Made by a program: the position numbers and the translations under genes
In this document: positions 35,699-44,570 of the stretch, piece after piece
Layout of the letters: every line of letters begins with the position of its first letter
How positions within the stretch are numbered: the stretch's first letter is position 1
From: Arcobacter sp. LA11
Lineage (GTDB): Bacteria; Campylobacterota; Campylobacteria; Campylobacterales; Arcobacteraceae
Assembly: GCF_001895145.1 (NCBI RefSeq)
Contig: NZ_BDIR01000007.1
Location: 62,001-126,000, forward strand
DNA length: 64,000 nt
Direction of reading: 5' to 3'
Notes under the pieces: generated by a model
Told to the model about the DNA's origin: nothing
What the model saw: only the letters and a program-made list of their open reading frames with translations
Database searches by the model: none

Positions 35699-36064
35699 CT
35701 ATTTAAAATATTTTTTTACATTTTCATCTATTTGGTCAACTGTTCTTACACCATTTTCTTGTGCAATTAGTTTTCCATCTTTCATATAGGCTAAAACAGG
35801 AACACCTCGTATTTTGAATCTCTCAACTAGAGGTTTTTCGGCATCAACATCTACTTTGTAAATTGTTACGTTATCTGGTTTTTTGCTTGTTTCATATTTT
35901 GTTAAACTTTCACCTAAAGTCTTACAAGCATATCACCATGTTGCGTAGAAATCTACAATAACATTTTTATTTTTTACTTTTTCGTCAAAGTTATCTACTG
36001 TCAAATTTTCAAAAGCAAATAATGAACTTAAACTAAAAAGCAAAGCAATGAACAGTTTCTTCAT
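35699..36064 (-). CDS. Periplasmic thioredoxin-like selenoprotein (predicted UxxC active site, TGA = Sec at codon 44)
   Basis: 121 codons read through one in-frame TGA at 35933-35935. Start ATG at 36064 follows AAGGA at 8 bases. Residues 1-18 are a signal peptide (MKKLFIALLFSLSSLFAF). The mature part is a full thioredoxin fold: VIVDFYATW, then TGA, then YACK, giving W-U-Y-A-C-K in place of WCGPCK; later KVDVDAEKPLVERFKIRGVPVL with the cis-Pro, and the C-terminal helix. TGA falls exactly on the nucleophilic cysteine, and a SECIS-like hairpin follows at once. This points to a selenocysteine-containing thiol oxidoreductase. A TGT/TGC to TGA mutation or sequencing error is the alternative; the frame on both sides is intact. 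SelA/B/C/D are not in the window. Confidence 0.83.
35899..35935 (-). promoter_or_regulatory. SECIS-like element directly after the Sec TGA
   Basis: On the minus strand the UGA is followed after 5 bases by UUGUAAGACUUU, loop AGGUG, then AAAGUUUAACAA. The arms pair over 12 positions with a single A-A mismatch and one G-U pair. The loop contains GGU, and its first G lies 18 bases after the UGA, inside the usual spacing range of bacterial SECIS elements, which need a short stem with G and U in the apical loop for SelB binding. No bulged U like that of E. coli fdhF is evident. Confidence 0.7.
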
Positions 36065-36250
36065 GTTTTCATCCTTTTTAAAAAATTTACATATAGTATA
36101 TAATTAGTGTGTAGTAAATGTTTAATATTTCAATAAAAATATTAATTAAAGTTACAATAATTATTAAACAAGTGATTAAAGTCTTGTTTTTCTTGTCAAG
36201 AAATAAAAAATCATATATTATAAAAATAATCTAAATGTAAAAGAGTTAAA

Positions 36251-36739
36251 ATGGAAGAAAATATTCAAAACAATAGAGAAAAGAAAGTATCAAAAATAGA
36301 TTTTTTTAAAAACTATATAAATGAAGAGATAAATGATTTTAAAAAAGATGAAGAAAATAGTTTAGAAAAATATGCCAAAGTATCTTTAAAAAACTTTCAT
36401 ATTATTTCTATTGCCATTGCCTCTTCTCTGATTCTTTTATATATACCACTTAACTTTAAATTTATTTCTCAGATTATAGGCTTGTTTACCTTGATTTTTG
36501 CAGTTTCTGTAATTTTAATAACAAAATATTATTTAAAAAATAAAGATAATGAGAAAATTAAATTATATATTTATGATTGTTGGCAAAAAGGTATTTTATC
36601 TATGATTTTAGTAAATTTTGGATTGTATGCTTTTTCAACAAATCCTCATATGGAGATGTTAACTATTTTGAGTTTTGCTACCATTGCAACAATATATATA
36701 CAAAGAGGAGTTAAAAAAAGTTTATCGCTTCTCTTTTAA
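36251..36739 (+). CDS. Hypothetical membrane protein with four helices
   Basis: 162 residues, family not recognised. A charged, Lys/Glu-rich N-terminal 50 residues is probably cytoplasmic. Then four membrane segments (about 53-72, 77-96, 114-132, 138-152) in two hairpins. AAGAG lies before the ATG. The 3' end overlaps def by 18 bp in convergent orientation. The 186-bp gap upstream, shared with the thioredoxin gene, holds a 15-bp palindrome (36189-36203, TTTCTTG T CAAGAAA). Function unknown. Confidence 0.6.
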   Translation: MEENIQNNREKKVSKIDFFKNYINEEINDFKKDEENSLEKYAKVSLKNFHIISIAIASSLILLYIPLNFKFISQIIGLFTLIFAVSVILITKYYLKNKDNEKIKLYIYDCWQKGILSMILVNFGLYAFSTNPHMEMLTILSFATIATIYIQRGVKKSLSLLF

Positions 36740-37237
36740 CTTTCTTTTCCACTCTTTTTCAAACTTTTTTCTCTTTATAATAGATAAGTTTTCGATAAAA
36801 AGATGTCCTGCTAAATGTTCCATTTCATGTTGCCAAGCAACTGCTAGAAAATCTTCAGCTTCCATTGTTTTCTTTTCACCATTTCTATCTAGGTATTCTA
36901 CTACGATATGTTGAGCTCTTTTTATCTCTTCATTAAATCCAGGTACACTTAGGCAACCTTCAACAAAAACTTGAGTTCCATCTTTTTGCGTAATTACAGG
37001 ATTAATAGCTTCAATTAGATTTTCTTTATCTTGAATATCTTCTTCATTAGGAAGATTAATAATTAAGATATTAAGAGGAATAGCAACTTGAATTGCAGCA
37101 AGTCCAACACCATTTTCTGCAATCATAGTTTCATACATATCATCTAATAACGTGTGAAGTTCATCATCGAACTTCATCACGTCTTTAGATTTTTCTCTAA
37201 GTAGTTTATTTGGATATGTTATTACTTCTCTAATCAT
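36722..37237 (-). CDS. def: Peptide deformylase
   Basis: 171 residues. All three motifs are present: GVGLAAIQ (near 43), EGCLSVP with the metal Cys (near 93), and QHEMEHLAGHLF with the HExxH metal His pair (near 135). It removes the N-formyl group from new proteins at the ribosome. It lies in the order tig-clpP-def on the minus strand, a protein-synthesis/quality group common in this phylum. Eight bases separate it from clpP. Confidence 0.97.
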   Translation of the reverse strand: MIREVITYPNKLLREKSKDVMKFDDELHTLLDDMYETMIAENGVGLAAIQVAIPLNILIINLPNEEDIQDKENLIEAINPVITQKDGTQVFVEGCLSVPGFNEEIKRAQHIVVEYLDRNGEKKTMEAEDFLAVAWQHEMEHLAGHLFIENLSIIKRKKFEKEWKRKLKEKR

Positions 37238-37245
37238 TTTTATCT

Positions 37246-37830
37246 TTACTTATGATTTTTGATAACTTCATCAATTAAACCATATTCACAAGCTTCATTA
37301 GCACTCATGAAATTGTCTCTATCTGTATCTTTTTCAACTGTTTTAATATCTTGTCCTGTTTGCTCAGCAATCAGTCCATTTAATTCATCTTTCATTCTTT
37401 GAATCTCTTTAGCCTGAATCTGAATATCAGTTGCTTGCCCTTGAGCTCCACCTAAAGGTTGATGAATCATAATTCTAGAGTTTGGTAAAGAGTATCTCTT
37501 ACCTTTAACTCCAGAAGATAATAAAAATGCTCCCATAGAAGCTGCTTGACCAATACAAATAGTACAAACATCTGGTTTAATATAGTTCATAGTGTCATAA
37601 ATAGACATACCACTTGTAATTACTCCACCTGGAGAGTTGATATATAAATAGATATCTTTATCTGGATCTTCAGCTTCTAAAAAAAGTAACTGAGCAACAA
37701 TAGATGACGCAACTTGGTCATTTACTTCACCACTTAACATAATAATTCTATCTTTTAGAAGTCTTGAATAAATATCATAACTTCTTTCACCTCTTCCACT
37801 TTTTTCAACTACGTATGGAATGTAACTCAT
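37246..37830 (-). CDS. clpP: ATP-dependent Clp protease proteolytic subunit
   Basis: 194 residues, typical ClpP length. Catalytic Ser in [11 protein letters not shown] (near 98), His in [15 protein letters not shown] (near 123), Asp near 172. Tetradecameric serine protease working with ClpX/ClpA. It lies between tig and def with short gaps, a likely operon; the unit starts at tig. Confidence 0.98.
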   Translation of the reverse strand: MSYIPYVVEKSGRGERSYDIYSRLLKDRIIMLSGEVNDQVASSIVAQLLFLEAEDPDKDIYLYINSPGGVITSGMSIYDTMNYIKPDVCTICIGQAASMGAFLLSSGVKGKRYSLPNSRIMIHQPLGGAQGQATDIQIQAKEIQRMKDELNGLIAEQTGQDIKTVEKDTDRDNFMSANEACEYGLIDEVIKNHK

Positions 37831-37853
37831 AATTTATAATCCTATTATTTTAT

Positions 37854-39155
37854 TTATTGACCTAATTTTTCGTCTAATAATTTAGTAATTACTTTATCTT
37901 CAATCATAGACATTTTAATTGCAGGTAAGTATCCAGCATCTTGATATTGTTTTAAAACATCTTGTGGATTTTGACCCATTTGCATTGCTTCATAGTAAAT
38001 TACTTGTGTAACTTCTTGATCATTCACTTCAACACCTTCAGCTTTTGCTAAAGCATCAACAATAAATGTAGCTTTTACAGATTTCTCTGCATCTTCTTTT
38101 AATTCATCTCTCATAGATTCAATTTTAGCAGCATCTTCTTGTAAAGCTTTGATTTCATCTTCAGCCATTGCTCTTACTTTATTGTTTAGTGCAAAGTTAA
38201 CTTCTTGCTCTACAACAGAACCTGGTAATGCAAAGTTTAATGTTTCAACTAATGAATCTAAATATGCAGGTTTTAATTCTTCTCTATAGTAAGTACCTTT
38301 TGCTTCAGCTTTCATTTGTTCTTCAATTTTTGCTTTTAAAGTTTCAACTGTTGCACCTTCTTCACCAGGTAACATTTTTGCAGCAAACTCATCATTGATT
38401 TCTGCTTCACCTTTTTCTTGAATTTCATGTAAAGTTACTTTAAATACAGCTTCTTTACCAGCTAAATCTTTTGATTGGTACTCAGCAGGGAAAGTTACAG
38501 TAATATCTTTTTGCTCATCATACTTCATACCAATAACTTGCTCTTCAAATCCAGGGATAAAAGAACCAGAACCAATATGTAAAGGATACTTCTCAGCTTT
38601 TCCACCTTCAAATGCTACACCATCAACAAAACCTTCAAAATCAATTAGTGCATGATCTTGATCTCTAACCATTCTTTTTCTTGCAATCTTTTTTAAAGGT
38701 GCTTGTGAACTAGCCATTTCTTGAATTCTTGCATCAACTGCTTCTGAATCTACTGCTTTATCTTCTACAGCAGGAATAAGTGCTTTATAATCACCTAAAT
38801 CAACATTTGGTTTACAAGCTAATTTAACTTCGATTTCAATATCACCATTATCTTGCTTCTCATATTTAGAAACAGCAGGCTCACCAACAATATCTTCATT
38901 AGCAATTTTTAATTCAGCTAATCCTAAAGAAAGAACATTTCTTAATGCTTCACCTTCTGCATCTTCTCTTAACTTTTCAGCATATCTTTGTTTTACAACT
39001 GCTACAGGTACTTTACCTTTTCTAAAACCTTGGATATCCATAGTTTTTGCAGCTTGTTTTGCTACTTTGTCTAAGTTTGCTTCAATAACATCTTTTGAAA
39101 TTGTTGAAGTAATAACTGCATTAGCGTCATCAACTCTGTTTGCATTAAATTCCAT
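37854..39155 (-). CDS. tig: Trigger factor, ribosome-associated chaperone/prolyl isomerase
   Basis: 433 residues. The ribosome-binding N-domain contains GFRKGKVP (near 42-49), the FKBP-like PPIase domain (about 150-245, DHALIDFEGFVDGVAFEGG, PGFEEQVIGM) and the long helical C-domain follow. It is the first gene of the tig-clpP-def unit. A 91-bp gap separates it from the divergent VWA gene. Confidence 0.97.
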   Translation of the reverse strand: MEFNANRVDDANAVITSTISKDVIEANLDKVAKQAAKTMDIQGFRKGKVPVAVVKQRYAEKLREDAEGEALRNVLSLGLAELKIANEDIVGEPAVSKYEKQDNGDIEIEVKLACKPNVDLGDYKALIPAVEDKAVDSEAVDARIQEMASSQAPLKKIARKRMVRDQDHALIDFEGFVDGVAFEGGKAEKYPLHIGSGSFIPGFEEQVIGMKYDEQKDITVTFPAEYQSKDLAGKEAVFKVTLHEIQEKGEAEINDEFAAKMLPGEEGATVETLKAKIEEQMKAEAKGTYYREELKPAYLDSLVETLNFALPGSVVEQEVNFALNNKVRAMAEDEIKALQEDAAKIESMRDELKEDAEKSVKATFIVDALAKAEGVEVNDQEVTQVIYYEAMQMGQNPQDVLKQYQDAGYLPAIKMSMIEDKVITKLLDEKLGQ

Positions 39156-39246
39156 TAAATCTACTCCGATTATTTTAATTTTAGACGTGATTTTAGCTAA
39201 AAGTTACTAAGTATTCTATAAAATATACTTTTAGGAGAAAATCACA

Positions 39247-40992
39247 TTGCAATTTCTATACCATAACGTATTACTTTTAATGTTAATACCAATATTTTTA
39301 CTAATGTTTTTAGTCGTAACAAACAAAGATAGTTTTGAAAAGTATTTCGAAAAAGAAACTTTGAGTAAGTTATCAGTTTCAAATAAATACATGACAAAAA
39401 CAACTAGAAACATTTTATTTTTCATTAGTATAATTCTAATGACTATTGCTCTAGCACGTCCAGTTGCACAGGAAAAAGAACATAGTTTTAAACAAGAAGT
39501 ATCATCTATTGTAGTGGCTATTGATGTTTCAAAATCAATGCTTGCAAACGATGTTTATCCAAATAGATTATCTCTAGCAAAACAGAAACTACTAGATATT
39601 ATAAAATTATCTAAAAAGAATGCTTTAGCAGTTGTGCTATTTGCAAAATCTTCTTTTATTTTATCTCCTGTTACACAAGATTTTAATTCACTAAAAATTT
39701 TAGTTGATAACCTTGATACTGGAACAAATTTTGACAATGGTTCAAATATATTCTCAACTTTAGAAACAACAAATAAACTTTTAAAAGATTACGAAAATAA
39801 AAATCTTTTACTTTTAACAGATGGTGGAAATAATTCAGAGTATGAAAAAGAAATTGAATTTGCAAATAAAAATAAAATCAATATCTACACAATTGCACTT
39901 GCAACTAAAAAAGCTAGTCCCATAAAACTTGAAAATGGAGAATTTTTAACAAATAAAGACGGTTCAATAGTAACCGTAGCACTAAATGAAAAAATAAAAA
40001 AACTAAGTTTAGATACAAATGGAGGATTTATAAATTACTCAATTACAAATAATGATATAAAAGAAATTTTATCGGATATTGATAATAAATCTTCAAAAAA
40101 AGAGTTAGAATCTAAAAAATTCAAAACTTATACAGAATTATTTTACTATCCTCTAGGTTTGGCACTTTTTATTTTACTAATTGCATTTTCTTCACTTCCT
40201 AAATTTAAATCAAAAAAAATCGCGATTATAGTTACTACAATATTCATATCTACTTTCTCAACAAATTTAGAAGCAGTTGTTTTTGACTTTCAAACAATTG
40301 AAAAAGCAAATAATAATTACAAACAAAAAAATTACAAAGAAGCAACAAAGAACTACCAAAAAGTATCAAATACCCAAGAAGCAAAATATAATCTAGGAAA
40401 CTCTTTATATAAAGAAGAAAAATATAAAGAAGCTCTAAATACATATAAAAATATCACAACAACAAATCAAACTCTAGAGTATAAAAAGCTTCATAATATG
40501 GGGAACTCTTATGTTAAATTAAACGATTTAGAAAATGCAAAAAAAATGTATGAAAATGCTTTAAAAATAAAAGATGACAAACAAACAAAAGAAAATCTTG
40601 ATGCTGTAAATAAAGCATTAGAGAATAAACAACAAAATAAAGATCACAATAAAAATAAAAAACAAGACAAAAAAGATAAAGATCAAAAAAAGAAGCAAAA
40701 AGAAGAACAAAAGAAAAAAAATAAACAGAATAAAGAACAAAAAAACAAAAATCAAGAAAATAAGAAAGATGAACAAAATAAAGGTAATCAAGAGTCAAAA
40801 AAGAATAAAAAACAAGATGAACAAAAAAACAAAGATAAAAATAAGAAATTAGAAAAACAGAAAAGTAAACCTCAAGAAATTTCAGATTTAGAAGAGAAAA
40901 AGTGGTTAGGGAAATTAAAAGATAAAAAACAACAAGTATTACTTAAAAGAGTTGATACCAAGAACGAAGATACATCTTCAAATCCTTGGTAG
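39247..40992 (+). CDS. VWA-TPR membrane protein (BatB/BatC-like fusion) with Lys/Asn/Gln tail
   Basis: 581 residues, TTG start after AGGAGAAAA. Membrane segments near 8-22, 56-74, 299-317 and 325-341. A von Willebrand factor A domain (about 85-270) has the MIDAS motif DVSKS near 93 and TDGG near 196. A second half has TPR units (YKEATKNYQKV, KYKEALNTYKN, LENAKKMYENAL) and a tail of about 120 residues made mostly of K, N, Q, E and D. Bat proteins usually keep VWA (BatB) and TPR (BatC) in separate genes; here they are one. MoxR-like partners are not in the window. The role is likely envelope stress tolerance or assembly of a membrane complex. Confidence 0.8.
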   Translation: MQFLYHNVLLLMLIPIFLLMFLVVTNKDSFEKYFEKETLSKLSVSNKYMTKTTRNILFFISIILMTIALARPVAQEKEHSFKQEVSSIVVAIDVSKSMLANDVYPNRLSLAKQKLLDIIKLSKKNALAVVLFAKSSFILSPVTQDFNSLKILVDNLDTGTNFDNGSNIFSTLETTNKLLKDYENKNLLLLTDGGNNSEYEKEIEFANKNKINIYTIALATKKASPIKLENGEFLTNKDGSIVTVALNEKIKKLSLDTNGGFINYSITNNDIKEILSDIDNKSSKKELESKKFKTYTELFYYPLGLALFILLIAFSSLPKFKSKKIAIIVTTIFISTFSTNLEAVVFDFQTIEKANNNYKQKNYKEATKNYQKVSNTQEAKYNLGNSLYKEEKYKEALNTYKNITTTNQTLEYKKLHNMGNSYVKLNDLENAKKMYENALKIKDDKQTKENLDAVNKALENKQQNKDHNKNKKQDKKDKDQKKKQKEEQKKKNKQNKEQKNKNQENKKDEQNKGNQESKKNKKQDEQKNKDKNKKLEKQKSKPQEISDLEEKKWLGKLKDKKQQVLLKRVDTKNEDTSSNPW

Positions 40993-41000
40993 TATAAATA

Positions 41001-42116
41001 TTAGTAGTTAGCTGATTTTCTCATTTGCATTAGCTCTTTTTGAACAGAGATATTTACCTCTTCATTTGCTTCAAAATTTAATGCATAATTACGACTATCA
41101 TAATCTACTGAGTTAAGTATAATTTTCATAGCTTCTAAACGTGCTTGATGTTTGTCATTACTTCTTACAACATGCCATGGTGCACTTCTTGACGAAGTTC
41201 GTCTAAGCATCTCATATTTCTTTTCAGAAAATTCTGACCATAAATCTTGAGCTTGCATATCAACTTCAGAAAACTTCCAATGTCTAAGTGGATCATTGAT
41301 TCTTCTATCAAATCTTCTTTTTTGCTCATCTTTAGAAACAGAGAAATAAAGTTTAATTAAAATCATTCCTTGTCTAACTAAATCTTGCTCAAAATTTACA
41401 ACATCTTCCATAAAAATTTCATGTTCTTCTTTTGTACAAAAACCAAAGATTGGTTCAACCATCGCTCGGTTATACCAAGATCTATCAAAAAGAACAACTT
41501 CCCCACCTGTTGGGAAATGCTGAATATATCTTTGAAAAAACCATTGATTTCTTTGTGTTTCAGTTGGTTTACCAAGAGCAACTACCCTATAGTGTTTATT
41601 ATTCATATATCTTGTGATTCTACGAATAGCACCACCTTTTCCTGAAGCATCTCTACCTTCAAAAAGAATTATCATTCTTTTATTTTCATTTTCTAAATAA
41701 TTTTGAAGCTTAATTAATTCAATTTGATATTTTTTCAATTCTTCTAAGTCATATACTTTTTGAATCCCATCATGTAAAACTTCTGGGTCAACATTTTTAA
41801 AATCACCTAGTATTGCTTTTAAAGCCTTGTTTTCTTCTAATAGTTTTTCAAATCTATCATCACTATATTTTTCGCTTTTTTCTGCTTTTGGCAATTTTTT
41901 TTCTTCTCTTACAACAATAGAATCTTTAAATTTTTGCATTAAATTTAATGCAGCTTTTTTCGTAAGATTATCTTTTTTAGTGTATCCCAATACTTTTACA
42001 TATCTTTTTTTATCATATTGAAATCTTGCAATGTATTTTTTCCCAAAAGAAGGATGCGTAGCCTTTGAAATATATAATCCACTATAATTTGTTTTTTCAA
42101 AATCACTTAAGTTCAT
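41001..42116 (-). CDS. ppk2: Polyphosphate kinase 2 with N-terminal integrase-arm-like domain
   Basis: 371 residues. The PPK2 domain (about 125-355) has Walker A EGRDASGKGG near 150, lid FDRSWYNRAMVEP near 205 and RRTSSRSAPWHVV. It moves phosphate between polyphosphate and nucleotides (ADP or GDP). The first 75 residues (SGLYISKATHPSFGKKYIARF, then a KKAALNLM helix) resemble the three-strand arm-DNA-binding domain of phage integrases and are not part of PPK2. A second ppk2 lies 4 bp upstream in the same unit. Substrate class (I, II or III) cannot be set by eye. Confidence 0.9.
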   Translation of the reverse strand: MNLSDFEKTNYSGLYISKATHPSFGKKYIARFQYDKKRYVKVLGYTKKDNLTKKAALNLMQKFKDSIVVREEKKLPKAEKSEKYSDDRFEKLLEENKALKAILGDFKNVDPEVLHDGIQKVYDLEELKKYQIELIKLQNYLENENKRMIILFEGRDASGKGGAIRRITRYMNNKHYRVVALGKPTETQRNQWFFQRYIQHFPTGGEVVLFDRSWYNRAMVEPIFGFCTKEEHEIFMEDVVNFEQDLVRQGMILIKLYFSVSKDEQKRRFDRRINDPLRHWKFSEVDMQAQDLWSEFSEKKYEMLRRTSSRSAPWHVVRSNDKHQARLEAMKIILNSVDYDSRNYALNFEANEEVNISVQKELMQMRKSANY

Positions 42117-42120
42117 CTAA

Positions 42121-43071
42121 CTATGCCTTTGCAAATTTGTTTTCATGTTCCATTGCTTCTAACTCTTGAGCTCCGGAAATTAAAATTTTATTATTTGTTT
42201 TTAATTCTTTTTTATTAATTTTATTTGGATAACTAACATGTGATAAAATATGTTTTATACAATTAATTCTTGCTTGCTTTTTATCATCACTTTTAACAAC
42301 TGTCCATGGTGACACATCTGTATTTGAAGCCATAAGCATTGAAAATTTTGCAATAGTGTATTTATCCCAAAGTTTTTGAGACTCTTTATCCACAGGAGAA
42401 AGTTTATATTGCTTCAATGGATCTGTTTCTCTTTTTTTGAATCTTCTTGCTTGTTCTTTTTTTGATACTGAAACATAAAATTTCATTAATATGATTCCTG
42501 ATTTTACAAGCATATTTTCAAATTCTGGAACTTCTCTTAAAAACTCATGGTGTTCTTCAGATGAACAAAACCCCATAACAGGTTCAACACCTGCTCTGTT
42601 ATACCAAGACCTATCAAATAAAACTATTTCTCCTGCACTTGGCAGATGTTTAGTATATCTTTGAAAATACCATTGTGTTTTTTCAATATCACTTGGTTTT
42701 TCTAGAGCAACAACTCTTGCACCCCTTGGGTTTAAGTGTTCAGTGATTCTCTTTATAGCACCACCTTTCCCAGCTGCATCCCTACCTTCAAATATCATAA
42801 GAACTTTTAAGCCTTTTTCTTTTACATGGTTTTGAAATTTAAGTAATTCAATTTGAAGTTTAGTTAACTCTTGCTCATATTCTAAAGTCTCTTTTTTAAC
42901 CCAAATCTGAACTTTTTTCTTTTTTGAATTAATTTTTGAACTTTTACATGTTTTTATACAATCTTCATCTTGTACTTCAATCTCTTTATCTTCTTCAATA
43001 TTAGAAATTGGATCTTTTACTTCTTCATTGTCTTTTAATTCGTCACTTATTATATCTCTATCTCTTCCCAT
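42121..43071 (-). CDS. ppk2: Polyphosphate kinase 2 (second copy)
   Basis: 316 residues. An acidic, low-complexity N-terminal segment (about 1-55, Asp/Glu-rich, then a Lys-rich patch) precedes the PPK2 domain with Walker A EGRDAAGKGG near 96, lid FDRSWYNRAGVEP near 150 and DVSPWTVVKSDDK. It is clearly paralogous to the downstream copy, 4 bp away, but lacks its integrase-like domain. The two may favour opposite directions (polyP-driven NTP synthesis versus polyP formation). It lies behind nspC with a 11-bp gap. Confidence 0.92.
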   Translation of the reverse strand: MGRDRDIISDELKDNEEVKDPISNIEEDKEIEVQDEDCIKTCKSSKINSKKKKVQIWVKKETLEYEQELTKLQIELLKFQNHVKEKGLKVLMIFEGRDAAGKGGAIKRITEHLNPRGARVVALEKPSDIEKTQWYFQRYTKHLPSAGEIVLFDRSWYNRAGVEPVMGFCSSEEHHEFLREVPEFENMLVKSGIILMKFYVSVSKKEQARRFKKRETDPLKQYKLSPVDKESQKLWDKYTIAKFSMLMASNTDVSPWTVVKSDDKKQARINCIKHILSHVSYPNKINKKELKTNNKILISGAQELEAMEHENKFAKA

Positions 43072-43082
43072 CTCATTTTCCC

Positions 43083-44225
43083 TTATGAAAGTCTTGATTT
43101 GTATGCATTATATCCAAATTTGTTTACAATTTGGTAACACCCTTGACTATTTTGTATAACAATAGATGGTAACTTGATTCCATTAAATGTTGTTGTTTTT
43201 ACCATCGTATAATGAATCATATCCTCAAGAATGATTTTATCTCCAATTTTCAAAGGCTCATCAAAAGAATAATCCCCTATTATATCCCCTGCTAAGCATG
43301 TATTTCCAGCTAAACGATAAGTATATTTTTTTATATTTGCCAAACCTGAGTTTCTTATATCAGCACGATAAGGCATTGCTAAAGTATCTGGCATATGTGC
43401 TTCAGCTGAAGTATCTAAAATGGCTATTGACATTTGATTCTCAACAATATCTAAAACAGTCGCCACTAAGTAACCTGTTTGCCAACCAACAGCTTCTCCT
43501 GGTTCTAAATAAACTTCTAAATGAGGATATCTATTTTTAAAATCTTTAAGAAGATTAATTAATCCTTCAACATCATAATCATTTCTTGTAATATGATGCC
43601 CTCCACCAAAATTTACCCATTTCATTTGAGGTAAAAACTCACCAAATTTTTCTTCAAAGTTTGATAGAGCTCCCTCTAAAGCATCAACATTTTGTTCACA
43701 AAGAGCATGAAAATGTAAACCTTCTACATCTTCCAAATTATCTTCTTGAAAATTTCCACGAGTAATACCAAGTCTAGAGTATGCACCACAAGGATTATAT
43801 AAATCTACCTCAACAGAGGAATATTCAGGATTAATTCTAAGACCTATTGATGTTTTAGACTTTGCTTTTTTTCTAAATTGATTTAGTTGATTAAAAGAAT
43901 TAAAAACTAGATGATTTGAAATATCAATAATCTCATCAATCTCATCATCTTTAAATGCTGGAGAATAAGTATGAACTTCTTTTCCAAACTCTTCTTTTGC
44001 TAAAACTGCCTCATGTAAACCACTTGCACAACAACCATGCAAATACTGTTTACATAAATCAAATGTAGACCAAAGAGCAAAACCTTTTAAAGCTAAAAGA
44101 ATTTTTACTTTAGATTCATCTTGAACCTTTTTTAAAAGTTCTAAATTCTTTTTTAATAATTCTTCTTCACAAACAAATGCTGGACTAGGTAAGTCTTTGA
44201 TACTATTTACTATCTCATTCTTCAT
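43083..44225 (-). CDS. nspC: Carboxynorspermidine/carboxyspermidine decarboxylase
   Basis: 380 residues from the ATG at 44225; an in-frame TTG at 44237 (GAGGA close by) is an alternative. PLP-dependent alanine-racemase-fold decarboxylase: Lys in LLALKGFA near 45, [10 protein letters not shown] and [11 protein letters not shown], and Cys in NTCLAGD. It makes spermidine or norspermidine from the carboxylated precursor in the alternative polyamine pathway of Vibrio and Campylobacterota. The partner synthase is encoded 350 bp upstream at 44571. The start overlaps the rubredoxin stop by 11 bp. Confidence 0.93.
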   Translation of the reverse strand: MKNEIVNSIKDLPSPAFVCEEELLKKNLELLKKVQDESKVKILLALKGFALWSTFDLCKQYLHGCCASGLHEAVLAKEEFGKEVHTYSPAFKDDEIDEIIDISNHLVFNSFNQLNQFRKKAKSKTSIGLRINPEYSSVEVDLYNPCGAYSRLGITRGNFQEDNLEDVEGLHFHALCEQNVDALEGALSNFEEKFGEFLPQMKWVNFGGGHHITRNDYDVEGLINLLKDFKNRYPHLEVYLEPGEAVGWQTGYLVATVLDIVENQMSIAILDTSAEAHMPDTLAMPYRADIRNSGLANIKKYTYRLAGNTCLAGDIIGDYSFDEPLKIGDKIILEDMIHYTMVKTTTFNGIKLPSIVIQNSQGCYQIVNKFGYNAYKSRLS

Positions 44226-44382
44226 TATAAGGTTCAAAATCCTCTTTTGTTACACCACAATCAGGACACTCCCAATCTTCAGGAATATCTTCAAAAGCTG
44301 TTCCAGAGGATATACCACTATCTTCATCACCAATTTTGGGATCATAGATATAATCACATACAGTACATATATATTTTTGCAT
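44215..44382 (-). CDS. Rubredoxin
   Basis: 55 residues: [15 protein letters not shown] at the start and [13 protein letters not shown] near 39-51, giving the two CxxC knuckles for a single Fe(Cys)4 centre. AAAGGAAAC precedes the ATG at 44382. This small electron carrier usually serves rubrerythrin or other peroxide/superoxide defence. It overlaps nspC by 11 bp, which ties its translation to the polyamine gene, an unexpected pairing. Confidence 0.95.
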   Translation of the reverse strand: MQKYICTVCDYIYDPKIGDEDSGISSGTAFEDIPEDWECPDCGVTKEDFEPYNEE

Positions 44383-44504
44383 AATAGTTTCCTTTTACAT
44401 GTCCCATTTAAAAAGGACCTTTTCATTTTAACTTCTTTTAACAAGATGACAAAGCCACCTTTAAAGAAGCCTTGTGCTTGCACTCTCTTCGAGAAATCCT
44501 AAAG

Positions 44505-44522
44505 AGAACAACTAGTTGTTCT
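44505..44522. repeat. 18-bp perfect palindrome between rubredoxin and the synthase gene
   Basis: AGAACAACTAGTTGTTCT is a perfect inverted repeat with no spacer, in the 188-bp gap upstream of the rubredoxin start. It could be an operator for a dimeric repressor of the rubredoxin-nspC-ppk2 unit or the stem of a weak terminator of the upstream gene; no T-run follows it directly on the minus strand. Confidence 0.4.
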
Positions 44523-44570
44523 TAAATCTTTATCATTATATAATTTGAAAATTAATATTTTGTAAAGTAA

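Noticed and set aside
35699-36064. Thioredoxin gene as a pseudogene broken by a nonsense codon
   Set aside because: Both flanks are intact, the TGA falls precisely at the catalytic cysteine, and a SECIS-like stem follows. I keep the pseudogene as the alternative only.
40621-40860. Lys/Asn/Gln-rich repeat region as a tandem repeat or CRISPR
   Set aside because: It is a coding low-complexity tail without regular unit length or spacers. No CRISPR array is seen anywhere in the window.
44250-44483. 77-codon minus-strand frame between nspC and the synthase
   Set aside because: It runs over the real rubredoxin gene in another frame and has no ribosome site.
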